Both the position numbers and the translations under genes were made by a program. Shown piece after piece: positions 9,327-18,887 of a stretch of DNA of 64,000 nucleotides; position 1 is the first letter of the stretch; each line of letters starts with the position of its first letter. Location of the stretch: contig DAIDMD010000122.1 in assembly GCA_027449165.1 (NCBI GenBank), positions 1 through 64,000 on the forward strand, written 5' to 3'. The notes beneath the pieces were generated by a model. The model worked only from the letters and a program-made list of their open reading frames with translations, ran no database searches and was not told the origin of the DNA. The stretch comes from Acidiferrobacter sp. Lineage in GTDB: Bacteria > Pseudomonadota > Gammaproteobacteria > Acidiferrobacterales > Acidiferrobacteraceae.

Positions 9327-12122
9327 CTAAGGTTTGAAGTAGTAGTCGTAGCGCAGGCCGATCGCCTGCAGGCGGTTGTCGATGCCGACACCCCCTTGGC
9401 TGCGCGTGTAGTAGACGGCCAAGTGGTCTGAGCCTATGAGCGGTGTTGCAACCCCGACGGAAATGTCGTAGCCGGCATGCGTGACGCTGTTGTCGAAGAC
9501 CTCCAGATCGAAAAACGGGCGCAGGCCCGGGGCGTAATGGCGCCGGTAGGTCTCCCCGAAGTGCATGTCGAGGCCCGCCTGGACATAGCTTTGCGGCACG
9601 AAAAAGCCGATCCCCGCACCGCCCGGGGGCAGGAGCGGTACGAGTACGGCCGGCACGGTGCCGGTCGCCCGGTAATGGGCGAACGACAAGGCCGCACCGA
9701 CCGTAAGATCGGGGTATGCCAGGCGGATCTTGTGGTCATAGTGAAAGTTTGCGATAAGGCCGGTTCCAAGGGCCCCGCCTCCCTGGGCGCTGAATCGGCG
9801 ATAGGAAAGCCGCCCGTTTATGGTGTCGCGTGCCGTCAGCGCCTGGGCGTCCATTATGCTCATGCCGTCTTTGACTCCCCCGAGGTACAGCGACGGAAGG
9901 TCGTAGGCGCGCATGTGGTAGTTCAGGCGTATCGTCTGCGTGGTGCGCGGCCAGAACGCCGTTGCCCAGCTTGCCTGGGCGTAGAGGAAGCGCGTCACGG
10001 CCGATCGGCGGCCCAGCGTCAGGCGGTAGGCGCCGGACGGACGCCATAGGCCGATCGCGAAGTGTTCAGACCGATCGAAGCGCGGGACGGCGCCGATGAG
10101 CGCCGGGTCGGTGCGGCCATCCAGACTGTTGCGGACCCCGGCCTCTATCTCGGTCCCGGGGTTTACCATGTGGCGCGTCGCGATGCCCTCGATCAGGGCA
10201 CTGAAGCCGGCACTCCGCAGGTATCGGATCCGGCCCGTCAGGCGGTCGGACTGGCGCAGCAAGAGCCGCCGGTATTCGTGGGCGAGCGGGGCGTCGGAGC
10301 GGCTCGCGCTCAGGCTCGCGAAGGCTTCCGATACGGCCCGGGCCGGTTCCCCGATCGCCGCGGCGGCGTCCACCCGGCCCGTCCGCGGAAGGGTGAGGCT
10401 GTGGCGGGCGAGCAGCGCGCGCAGCTGCATCCCGTTGTGGTCGCCCTGGGCTACGGCAAGGGCCGCCCATGGGGGCGCGTGGCGGGCATAGCCTTCCACC
10501 GCGTAGCCCGCGGGGGCGTAGGCGCTGCGTGCCAGTGCATAACCAAGCAGGATGTCGCGGCTTACCCCTCCTGGCCGTCCTTCGGCGCCCTGGGCAAGCA
10601 GCGCCATGGCGACCGGGGCGGTTGCCAGATCGATGGCCAGGGCGGCGCGCTTTCGGGCCTTGTGGCGTAGGTCGCCGGCCTGGGGCGCGAGGAGCGTGGC
10701 AAAGGCGCGTCGGCGCACAGATATTGCTGCGCCCGGGCGGCCGTCCTTGGCAAGGCTGTCGGCAAACGGCAACAACAGCCGCGGATCGTTCGGGTGGCGG
10801 CGCAGCAGGGCTTCCAGATAGGGAATCGCGAGGCGCGGCTCGTTTATGGTGAGGAAGGACAGGGCGTACGGGAGCCAGAGCGAGCGGTTGCGGTCGACGG
10901 TCGGCGCCCACGACAGCAAGGTGGCCGCGAGGCGCGGGGCGCGGCCCGTCGCCACGAAAAACCAGAGATAGGACCCAAGGATGGCGCCGTTGCCGGGAAA
11001 GCGCCGCAAGGCCTCGCGGTAGACGCGCTCGGCGTTCCGATAATGCCGTTGCACGGCCTGGCAGCGGGCGAGCCCGGTCCAATAGTAGGGGTTGGCGGTA
11101 AGCCGCCCGGCGTCACCGGCGGTGACTTGCGCGAAGGTCCGAACGAGCAGGGCGCGTGAGCGCAGCCGCTCGGCCAGGCTGAGCATGGCGAAAAAGAAGT
11201 TCGGGCTGTGGTAACGCCGGAAGCCTTCCAGGGCAAGCAGATACGATGTCCGCGGGTGCCGGCGTTCGCCGAGAAGTACGAGATGGGCGAGATCGGCGCG
11301 GGTCGCCGTGCCCCGCGCATAGAGGGCCTGGGCGGCCGAGAGCGCCGTCGGAAAGTCCTGGCGCATCCAGGCGAGCGCCCCCAACGTATGGTAATAGCTG
11401 AAGTGGCGCGTCGACACCGAGGCGGCGTGCCGGACCAGCAGCCGGTAGGCGCGGCCGGGGTGTCCGCTGCGGTAAAAGAGCGACGCCTCGGTCAGCAGAA
11501 CGCGGGCGGTGGCGCCGTACCGGTGATCGTAGGCGCGCAACGCGGCGAGCTCTTGCGTCTGCGCCCCGAGGCTGTTTTCCAGCGTTATGATAGACCAAAG
11601 GTAACGCCGGCGCGGGGTCTTGCGCATGGCCTGCTGGAGCCAGGCGATGGCCCGCCGGGGATGGCCTTGCAGTTGGTAGAGGCGGCTCATCTCCTCGACG
11701 AGGGCCGGTGCGCCCGGATGGCGTTTGAGGCGCAGGGCGAGCAGCTGGGTCAGGTGGGTGAAGGCCGACAGGCCGCTTGCCAAGGTCCATGCCGGCTTGA
11801 GGTAGGAGATCTGGCCGTGGCCTGCGAGATAGACGAGGGAGCGCAAGGCGACATGGTCATGCCCGGTCCACAACGCGGTCTTGGCGAGCCGCCGGCGCCA
11901 GGCGAGGTCGTGCGGGCGGTTTCCGACCGCCGTCAAGGCCACATCATAGGCCGCCTGCACGTCGCCGGAATTCAGGAATACCTTATAGGAAAGCGCGTAG
12001 TCGCGCCGATTATAGGGCGTTTGCGGAAGGGCCGGGGCGGCCGCGGCGAAGGCTACGGGCCACGGTCCCATCACGGCCGTCACGGCCGCGCCAAGGGCGA
12101 GGAATCGGCGTATGTTCACCAT
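9327..12122 (-). CDS. pelB: PelB C-terminal moiety: signal peptide, TPRs and OM beta-barrel
   Basis: MVNIRRFLALGAAVTAVMGPWPVAFAAAAPALPQ (signal peptide), long TPR-like region, C-terminal beta-barrel ending ...GLRYDYYFKP (aromatic-rich end). The ORF may begin at TTG 12128. Confidence 0.88.
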   Translation of the reverse strand: MVNIRRFLALGAAVTAVMGPWPVAFAAAAPALPQTPYNRRDYALSYKVFLNSGDVQAAYDVALTAVGNRPHDLAWRRRLAKTALWTGHDHVALRSLVYLAGHGQISYLKPAWTLASGLSAFTHLTQLLALRLKRHPGAPALVEEMSRLYQLQGHPRRAIAWLQQAMRKTPRRRYLWSIITLENSLGAQTQELAALRAYDHRYGATARVLLTEASLFYRSGHPGRAYRLLVRHAASVSTRHFSYYHTLGALAWMRQDFPTALSAAQALYARGTATRADLAHLVLLGERRHPRTSYLLALEGFRRYHSPNFFFAMLSLAERLRSRALLVRTFAQVTAGDAGRLTANPYYWTGLARCQAVQRHYRNAERVYREALRRFPGNGAILGSYLWFFVATGRAPRLAATLLSWAPTVDRNRSLWLPYALSFLTINEPRLAIPYLEALLRRHPNDPRLLLPFADSLAKDGRPGAAISVRRRAFATLLAPQAGDLRHKARKRAALAIDLATAPVAMALLAQGAEGRPGGVSRDILLGYALARSAYAPAGYAVEGYARHAPPWAALAVAQGDHNGMQLRALLARHSLTLPRTGRVDAAAAIGEPARAVSEAFASLSASRSDAPLAHEYRRLLLRQSDRLTGRIRYLRSAGFSALIEGIATRHMVNPGTEIEAGVRNSLDGRTDPALIGAVPRFDRSEHFAIGLWRPSGAYRLTLGRRSAVTRFLYAQASWATAFWPRTTQTIRLNYHMRAYDLPSLYLGGVKDGMSIMDAQALTARDTINGRLSYRRFSAQGGGALGTGLIANFHYDHKIRLAYPDLTVGAALSFAHYRATGTVPAVLVPLLPPGGAGIGFFVPQSYVQAGLDMHFGETYRRHYAPGLRPFFDLEVFDNSVTHAGYDISVGVATPLIGSDHLAVYYTRSQGGVGIDNRLQAIGLRYDYYFKP

Positions 12123-12124
12123 GG

Positions 12125-12985
12125 TCAAGGCATGCGCAGCAGTTGCTTGGCGTAGCGCGCCGCGACCGCGGGTTCATTCGCGGCGCGCGCCAGCGCGATC
12201 ATTCGTCGCAGGATGGCGGGCCGCCCCTCAAGGCCGCCGAGATGGCGGCCGCCCTCGCGGACTGCGAGCGCGACCTCATTGTGGCTTTGCAAGGCCTGCA
12301 TGGCCCCCAGGAAATAGCGGGCCGCCGCCGCGCGTGTCGGCGCGTAGTGTTCGGCCGAGAAATAGAGATGCGCCGCCAGCCGGGGGTGACCAAGGCCGTA
12401 GGCCGCGGCCGCCGCCAGCGCATAGTAGGCCGGGCGACGGGCATGGCCGCGCCGCGCCAGATCCCGGTAAATCGCGATCGCGGTTTTCTGATCATGGATG
12501 ACGACCGCCTCGCGCGCCAGACCGCGCAGCGCCCGTGGTCCGGCCCCCGGACGCAATTGGTCGATGAGCAGGCGTAGGGTATGGTCGTTATGCGAGCGCG
12601 CGGCGCTCCCTCTGGGATAGCGGTCGTTCATCGCGAGCAGGTCGCGATAGTAGAGCCAGCGGATGCGTTGCCGGGAGGCGCCGGCTTGGGTGCGGGCCAG
12701 CAGCGGCGCGAGGGCGCGCAGCGCGGCAATGTCGTGGCCGGTCTCGATCTCGCGGCGCACCAGCAAAAGCGTGATGGCCCGCCTGTGGTTGTCGCGGGCA
12801 AGGGCCTTCGCGAAATAGAGGCCGATCGCCGGTGTGCGCGACTCTTGGATCCGCCGCAAGAACGCCCCCGGGTTGAAGAGCAGCGCAAGTGTAAGCACGA
12901 TGCCGAGCGCAAGGCCCGCGACCAGGGTCGGGGGCGCAAGGCGTTCGCGCGCGCCGTCAGGGGCATGCAGCCGTGAAATGACCAT
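12125..12985 (-). CDS. PelB N-terminal-like protein: one TM helix plus TPR
   Basis: PPTLVAGLALGIVLTLALLFNPGAFLRRIQESRTPAIGLYFAKALARDNHRRAITLLLVRREIETG..., single N-terminal TM and helical repeats; sits exactly between pelA and the pelB barrel ORF. Confidence 0.8.
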   Translation of the reverse strand: MVISRLHAPDGARERLAPPTLVAGLALGIVLTLALLFNPGAFLRRIQESRTPAIGLYFAKALARDNHRRAITLLLVRREIETGHDIAALRALAPLLARTQAGASRQRIRWLYYRDLLAMNDRYPRGSAARSHNDHTLRLLIDQLRPGAGPRALRGLAREAVVIHDQKTAIAIYRDLARRGHARRPAYYALAAAAAYGLGHPRLAAHLYFSAEHYAPTRAAAARYFLGAMQALQSHNEVALAVREGGRHLGGLEGRPAILRRMIALARAANEPAVAARYAKQLLRMP

Positions 12986-15770
12986 GGTGCGCCTCCAGGT
13001 GGTAGGTCATCAGGGATCCGTCGGGTCGTCCCCGAAGGACAAGGTCGCCGTCCATGACCCGGCAGCCGGCGGCATTCGCCAGCCGGAAGGAAAGCGGCGC
13101 GTTGCCCCGGAGGGCGAAGGAAAGGGCCGCCCCGTGGTAGGAGGCGGCGCGGATCGCGGCGTTGGCGTCGTGAAGAAAGGGCACGCGGGGGCGCATCGGC
13201 GTAAGCCGGATCCGTACCGTCTTTCCGGCGGGCACCGGGGCGATATGGATGTAGCGCACCGCGCCGTGGCGATCGAACCCCGCCAGGCCGCGGCTGCCGC
13301 GCAGCCGCGGGTAGCCAAGCCGCGCCGGGATGCGCCATTCCTGCGCGGCCCCGGCATCGCTTATGTACCAGCTGTGCGCGCCACGCGCGACCACCGCATG
13401 CCCGAAATCCACCGCGATGCGGGCGAAGTGGGATGGGAAGACCGGGTCCGTTCTTTGGCGAAGGGCCCAGGCGATCACGGTACGCAAGGCGCGCAGACCG
13501 GCGACCCGCGCCCCGGAATAGAAGTGATAGTAGATGTCGAGCGGCTTCAGGCGTCTGGGTGTGTCGGTCAGCTTGAAGGTCTGAATCGCCCGGACATAGC
13601 CGTAATAGTAGGGGCTCGTCCAACTGTGGGTGTAGACGTTCTCGTCTTGCATGGGCGAATAGACCTGGAAATGGCGGCCCTTGAAGATCCCGAGGCCGCG
13701 CACCTTCGTCACGAATGGCTCGGCGTAGGTCTCGGTGGCCCCGCCGCCGTTTAAGTTGAGGACGTGCGCGCGGTAGCTCAAGGCCAGCACACGGGCATCA
13801 GGATCGCAATCCCCGGACCATTGCACGAGCGAGACGCGCTTGCCGCGCGGGGCGATGTGGCGGTCTATCCACCGGTCGGCCCACACGATCTCCTTGCGGG
13901 CGCTGAATCGGGTGTAGCCGGGGACCGCCAACGCGTATCCGTAACGCAGGTTGCCCTTATGGCCCATGAGGCCGGGGTCGCGTTCCAGGGCCGGCCAGTC
14001 GAAGGGGTGGGAAAAGGTGTGGGATGCGACCTCGACCCATGGGAGGGCTGCGATCCGCCGCGCGATCGCCGTGAGCTTCGTGGCCGCCTTGGGGAACAGC
14101 CCATGGGGCGTGAAGTAGGAGACGATAAAGGATGCCGAGGTGGGGATGCGGTACTTCTCCAAGATCTGCTTCAAGATGACTGCGCCGGCGTACTGGTCCC
14201 GATAGCGGTAGATCCAGCTCTTATTGGCGAAGCCGTCGCCGTCGATCTGCGCCATGAGCATGCGCCGGCCGCTCTCGGTGGTGGTGTCCGGAACGGGCAT
14301 GGGCGGCAGGCGCAAGGCCTTGCGAAAGAACCGGAACGGGTTCAGGACCCATGCCGCCGGGGCCTTGCCTTTGCGGTGCGGCACCGCGCCAAGAGCGCTT
14401 ACGACGTCCGGCGACAGGGCGTAGCCGCCCCAGGGCGTAAGGCCGATCGCATCTTCGGTCTGCCCCTGCGCATCGCGCAGCGCAAGCAGCGTCCGGCCCT
14501 TGCGCAACGCGAGCGGCAGAAAATTGTCGGGCGCCGCCGGCACCGGGTGCGTCTCGAACCCGACGTAGCGCGGGTCGCTGAATGCCACGCGGTTTTGGAC
14601 CAAGCCGCGCGGGATGCGCCCGGCCGACAGGCCGAGCGCGCGCAGTTGTCCGGCGTCGGCTGGGAACCCGAAGCTCCCGAGCACCGCGACCGGCACCCCA
14701 TCGCGCATCTGGCGGCGCAGCCAGCGATAGAGCGCGGCGCCCTGCGTCACATGATTGTTCTCGAACCATGTGACGATACCCGCATAACGGCCGGCCAGGG
14801 TTCCGCGCGGCAGCCCGTCGGCCACGTTGCGGATGCGCGTGCTGTAGCCCAGATAATTCAGCGGCATCGCGGCATACCAGTTGAGCGACGTATGCTGAGC
14901 ATCCTCGGGTCCGCTGTAGAGCATGAGGATCTTGCGTGGCATGACGCGAATCGTACTGACGCCGAGCAGCGAGAGCCGGCCGTCGGCCACATACGGGGTA
15001 ATCCCCAAGGCGGCGATGCGCCGGGCGTCGGCGACCGCCTGCCGTCGCCGGCCGGGGGGGAGATAGTCGATGGCTATGACCGGCAGCCCCAGACGGCGAG
15101 CCCCGGCGAGCTTTTGCAACAAGGACCGGCGTGTCGCCGCCGCCACCTGCACATAGCGGCCGGTCCTTTGATCCCAGCCGTCGAACAAGGACTCGGCGGC
15201 GACCGCCGACACGAGCGTGCGAATGGCTGGCAGGATGGCAAATCCCCGATTGAGTATGAGCCGGGCCTCGGGGTGCGAGGCCTTGATCGCGCGGATCAGG
15301 CGGATGAGCCCCTGGCGTTGCCGGGCCCGGCCCGCCTTGGTCGCCACGGCCTGACGGTAGGCGTCGATGTCGTCGAGAAAAAACCCGCGATAGCCCCGGC
15401 GCCATAACGGCGCGAGCACATCGTGAAGGAAGTCCCGCCGACATGTCCGGCGCGCCTCGTCGAGGATGGCCGTACCCCAGGTCCGATCCTTTCCGAGCAC
15501 GCAGCGCGGCGGGATTCGCCGGTATTCGCCCGGCGAGGCCTCGCCGACGGCCGCGTAGGCGAACGCGCGCTCCCGGCCCTGGTCGAAGCGGCGCGGGGAG
15601 AAGGCCGAGTCCGGCTGAACCACCACCCAACGAAAGGCCTGCAGCGCGTGGCGCGGAGGGTGAGCGCCATAATAGAAGGCGATACTGAAGGGGCGCGCCT
15701 GAGCGGACAGCGCCAGCACGAACATCGCTGCGAGCGCGGCTAGGCCGAGTTTGAGGTCATGTAACCGCAT
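12957..15770 (-). CDS. pelA: PelA, glycoside hydrolase / deacetylase
   Basis: MRLHDLKLGLAALAAMFVLALSAQARPFSIAFYYGAHPP...; N-terminal glycosidase-like region, deacetylase-like motifs (QIDGDGFANKSW, EVASHTFSHPFDW). Confidence 0.93.
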   Translation of the reverse strand: MRLHDLKLGLAALAAMFVLALSAQARPFSIAFYYGAHPPRHALQAFRWVVVQPDSAFSPRRFDQGRERAFAYAAVGEASPGEYRRIPPRCVLGKDRTWGTAILDEARRTCRRDFLHDVLAPLWRRGYRGFFLDDIDAYRQAVATKAGRARQRQGLIRLIRAIKASHPEARLILNRGFAILPAIRTLVSAVAAESLFDGWDQRTGRYVQVAAATRRSLLQKLAGARRLGLPVIAIDYLPPGRRRQAVADARRIAALGITPYVADGRLSLLGVSTIRVMPRKILMLYSGPEDAQHTSLNWYAAMPLNYLGYSTRIRNVADGLPRGTLAGRYAGIVTWFENNHVTQGAALYRWLRRQMRDGVPVAVLGSFGFPADAGQLRALGLSAGRIPRGLVQNRVAFSDPRYVGFETHPVPAAPDNFLPLALRKGRTLLALRDAQGQTEDAIGLTPWGGYALSPDVVSALGAVPHRKGKAPAAWVLNPFRFFRKALRLPPMPVPDTTTESGRRMLMAQIDGDGFANKSWIYRYRDQYAGAVILKQILEKYRIPTSASFIVSYFTPHGLFPKAATKLTAIARRIAALPWVEVASHTFSHPFDWPALERDPGLMGHKGNLRYGYALAVPGYTRFSARKEIVWADRWIDRHIAPRGKRVSLVQWSGDCDPDARVLALSYRAHVLNLNGGGATETYAEPFVTKVRGLGIFKGRHFQVYSPMQDENVYTHSWTSPYYYGYVRAIQTFKLTDTPRRLKPLDIYYHFYSGARVAGLRALRTVIAWALRQRTDPVFPSHFARIAVDFGHAVVARGAHSWYISDAGAAQEWRIPARLGYPRLRGSRGLAGFDRHGAVRYIHIAPVPAGKTVRIRLTPMRPRVPFLHDANAAIRAASYHGAALSFALRGNAPLSFRLANAAGCRVMDGDLVLRGRPDGSLMTYHLEAHHGHFTAACP

Positions 15771-15795
15771 CAGGGTGTCGCCGCTGAGAAAACAC

Positions 15796-15827
15796 GATCC
15801 CTTCGCGGCCAGGGCCGCGAAGGGATC
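15796..15827. repeat. Perfect 15-bp inverted repeat in the pel operon 5' leader
   Basis: GATCCCTTCGCGGCC-AG-GGCCGCGAAGGGATC, about 25 bp upstream of the pelA ATG (15770). Confidence 0.9.
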
Positions 15828-16145
15828 ACCGAAGCCCAAACGGGACCGCCGCGCCGAACGTCCAAACCCCCGTTCTCGCGCGTCAGCCCGTTATGTCGGG
15901 CGCCATTTTCCGCGTGTTTCCCTGATGGTTATCACGAAAGCGCACGGGCCTACCCCGGCCCGTTCTTTACTACGCCTCGGTTGTGTCTTGCGTCTGCGCG
16001 ATTATTATTTGCCTTTTAAATCCCGCCGAACCGCCGATGCCAAGACACGCCCATGGGAAAATTATAGGGCAGAGCCCTTGGCGTGTCCACCGTTCCGCGC
16101 AAATCGTCCGTTTGTCCGGGTGTGTCCGGGACGCCTCAGCTTATC

Positions 16146-17330
16146 CTATCGTGTCCGGATGAGTTCCGGTCCGGGCCGCGTGCCGAAGACGCCAAACGCG
16201 TCGAGCAACGCCTGGGGCGCGATGTCGCACAGGCATTCGGCGCGGCCGCCGTTGCCGCAGCCGTCGAGTTCGCAGGCCCGGCAGGAATGGTCGGTGGTGA
16301 CCAGGCGGTACCGTACCTGCCACGGATGGAATCGGCGTTCGTCTCCGGGGCCGAAGCAGGCGATCACCGGGACACCCATCGCCGCCGCGAGGTGCATGGG
16401 GCCGGAATCCGCCCCCACGAAGAGGCGCGACGCCTGGGCGAGGGCGGCAAGCTCGGCGAGCGTGACGGCGCCGGCGAGATTGTGGACGCGGCCGCCTCGA
16501 TCCTGGCACAGGGACTGGGCGAAGGCCTGCTGCCAGGCGTCGCGGCCGCTTATGATGACGACGTGTTCGCCCTGGTCCTCGCAATGGTCGAGAAAGTCCC
16601 GGCAGAGGGCGCCATCCAAGGTTCGGCTCCGTTGGCCGGCGAGCGGCGCGAACAGCACGAAGCCTCCGCGGGGGATCCCGCGCGCGGCGAGCAGGGAGGC
16701 GATGCGCGCGCTGGCCGCGGCTCCGGGTTCGATGACGGCGTGTCGCGCCTGTGGGCGCGGGCTGAGACCGAGGCGCCGCAAGAGGTCGAGATGGATCTCG
16801 GCCGCGTGGCGGGGGGTTTGGTGGGCGTGGGGCGGCGGCAGGGTATGGGTAAAGAGCCGCCGCCAGAAAAAGCGTTTGAGGGGGGAGCCGTGCATCGCTG
16901 CCGAAGCGCCCACGGCATAGGGGATACGGAGCAGGGCGATGAGCGCCGGTCCCCAGGAGCCGTCGGTGGTGTGGGGCGACTGGATGAGCAGATCGTAGCC
17001 GCGCCGGCGCAAGGTCCGGATCAAGGCCCGGCGCCGGCCGGCGGTGCGTAGAAGCCCCTTCCGGCGCCAGTCGGCGTCTATGGCGTGGACCGCCGCTATT
17101 GCCGGGTTATGGCAGAAGAGATCGATTAGCGATTGGTGCGCCATGACGTCGATCCGGCAGTCCGGAATCAAGTCCTTCAACGCGGTGATGAGCACCGACG
17201 AGAGCACGGCGTCCCCGAGCAGCTGCGGCGCGATGATAAGCACCCGTCGCAGGCAGGCCGCGGGGACGGCATCGCGGGGCGCGGATAAGTTGCCGCAGGC
17301 CCCGCAAGCCGGGTCGTGCCCTCGTGTCAT
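16146..17330 (-). CDS. Glycosyltransferase family 9 (heptosyltransferase-like)
   Basis: LRRVLIIAPQLLGDAVLSSVLITALKDLIPDCRIDVMAH...FVGADSGPMHLAAAMGVPVIACFGPGDERRFHPW; GT9 signature. Confidence 0.88.
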   Translation of the reverse strand: MTRGHDPACGACGNLSAPRDAVPAACLRRVLIIAPQLLGDAVLSSVLITALKDLIPDCRIDVMAHQSLIDLFCHNPAIAAVHAIDADWRRKGLLRTAGRRRALIRTLRRRGYDLLIQSPHTTDGSWGPALIALLRIPYAVGASAAMHGSPLKRFFWRRLFTHTLPPPHAHQTPRHAAEIHLDLLRRLGLSPRPQARHAVIEPGAAASARIASLLAARGIPRGGFVLFAPLAGQRSRTLDGALCRDFLDHCEDQGEHVVIISGRDAWQQAFAQSLCQDRGGRVHNLAGAVTLAELAALAQASRLFVGADSGPMHLAAAMGVPVIACFGPGDERRFHPWQVRYRLVTTDHSCRACELDGCGNGGRAECLCDIAPQALLDAFGVFGTRPGPELIRTR

Positions 17331-18619
17331 CAGGTCCCTCGGGACGGGGCCATGTCGCCTTCCGGCCGCAGCGGATGGGGGCCGGAGCGGCCGGGCACCG
17401 GCGGCCGCGCGGGTGTGCCAGGGCTCGGCTGTGGGGCCGCCGGGGCGTGCCGGACCCATGAGGTGTTGCCTGCCCCATCGCCTGCGCGACCGTCGGGCAC
17501 GCAGGCCTCGGCATGGCGCAAGGCCTCGTGCCAGCAGGCCAGGAAGGCCTCGTCGCCGGCCTGCGCCTGATGCACGGGGACCGCGCAGTCCCGCCAGTCG
17601 ATCTCGATGCCAAAGCGCCCGGCCAGCGCGGCCGACAGGGTGCGCCGCCCGGCCTCGGTGGAGAGCGTCTCGATCGGCATCACGATGTCGGCATGGCGTT
17701 GCGACAGGGCGGTGCCCAGGGCGAAGACGGCGGCGAACGCGCGCATGGTGATCGCAGGGTCGGCAATGGCCAACTGCTCGGCCTCGCGCAAGGCCTGCCC
17801 GGCGTCGCTCGTGCGCGGCAAGGCGTCGAGATTCAGGGACGCAAGATAATCGGAGATCCACCGGTCCCGGCGGCTCGTCAACAAGATGACGAGCGGGCGG
17901 GTCACGAAATAGAGATCTCCCAGGGTCTTTTTACGGCCGAGCGCCGAGCGCCATAGGCCCAGGCCGTCGCGGGTCAGGGCGATGTGGACGCCCGGCATGT
18001 AGCGCGTAAACCAGGCGGCGCGGCCGGTCGAGCGGCAGAAACCGAAGACGGCGCGGCGCTTAAGGGCACACGCCTGCGCGACGAGGCCGTTCAGGTAGGC
18101 CTGCTGTTCGGGTAGGGGCTCGTCGTTCACAAAGTAATAGGTATAGGCAAAGGCGTGCTCGAATCCGCGCACGCCGCCCCCGGGCGCGAGCAGGGGCGCG
18201 AACTCGCGGTAATAGGGTGCATCGAGCGATGGATGGCCGGATGGCCAGGACGTGGCGGTCGCCCCTTCGATGGTCTCGTGCGTCAATGTCTCCAGCGATT
18301 CATGGAAGGGCTCGTAGAAGGCGAGATATTGGGGAGACGACCGGAATTTGCTCCAGACGTAGGTCGACCCGGCGCGCCAGGGGGCATGGATCCAGATAGG
18401 GGCCGTGTAAGGATCGCAATCGTGCAGACGACCCGATGCCGGCGGCGTCGGGCCGCGCCGCCGCGCCTCGAGGCGCGCAATCTCGCGCGTCAGGGCCACG
18501 TGCCGGCGGCCGAGCAGGCGCAGCTTCGACTTCATATGCCGCGAGCGGACATGAAGCTGGGCGAGCCGCAGCGCCAGGGCGGCTCGTTGCCAGAGGCGCG
18601 ACAGCCGCGGCGCGCCCAT
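17330..18619 (-). CDS. Sulfotransferase-like protein
   Basis: PIWIHAPWRAGSTYVWSKFRSSPQYLAFYEPFHESL: resembles a sulfotransferase PAPS-binding loop; stop/start overlap with the GT9 gene. Confidence 0.6.
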   Translation of the reverse strand: MGAPRLSRLWQRAALALRLAQLHVRSRHMKSKLRLLGRRHVALTREIARLEARRRGPTPPASGRLHDCDPYTAPIWIHAPWRAGSTYVWSKFRSSPQYLAFYEPFHESLETLTHETIEGATATSWPSGHPSLDAPYYREFAPLLAPGGGVRGFEHAFAYTYYFVNDEPLPEQQAYLNGLVAQACALKRRAVFGFCRSTGRAAWFTRYMPGVHIALTRDGLGLWRSALGRKKTLGDLYFVTRPLVILLTSRRDRWISDYLASLNLDALPRTSDAGQALREAEQLAIADPAITMRAFAAVFALGTALSQRHADIVMPIETLSTEAGRRTLSAALAGRFGIEIDWRDCAVPVHQAQAGDEAFLACWHEALRHAEACVPDGRAGDGAGNTSWVRHAPAAPQPSPGTPARPPVPGRSGPHPLRPEGDMAPSRGT

Positions 18620-18887
18620 TAGCTGGCCGATCTGTCGGCCGCAAAGGCGGCTTTGTCGGGGAATCGGCGGGCGACCCCGTATCGGGCATTGTCGGTGTTC
18701 ATCTGCATGTTATGGTAGGCACGACGATAGCGGCTCATTGTTACCGTTTGTAAAGGCCAGGGGTCCGGAAGTTCCGTTGCGGCGCCTTTGCAGCGGCCGG
18801 GGGGACCGTCTAGACTAGCCGGTCCGGCGGGCCAAGCCGGCGCGCTGAAAACAAGAATACCGAGATACTATCAAAGGAGATGATGAT

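Noticed and set aside
13764-15407. 547-aa plus-strand ORF opposite pelA
   Set aside because: Shadow ORF; PelA on the minus strand has signal peptide and deacetylase motifs.
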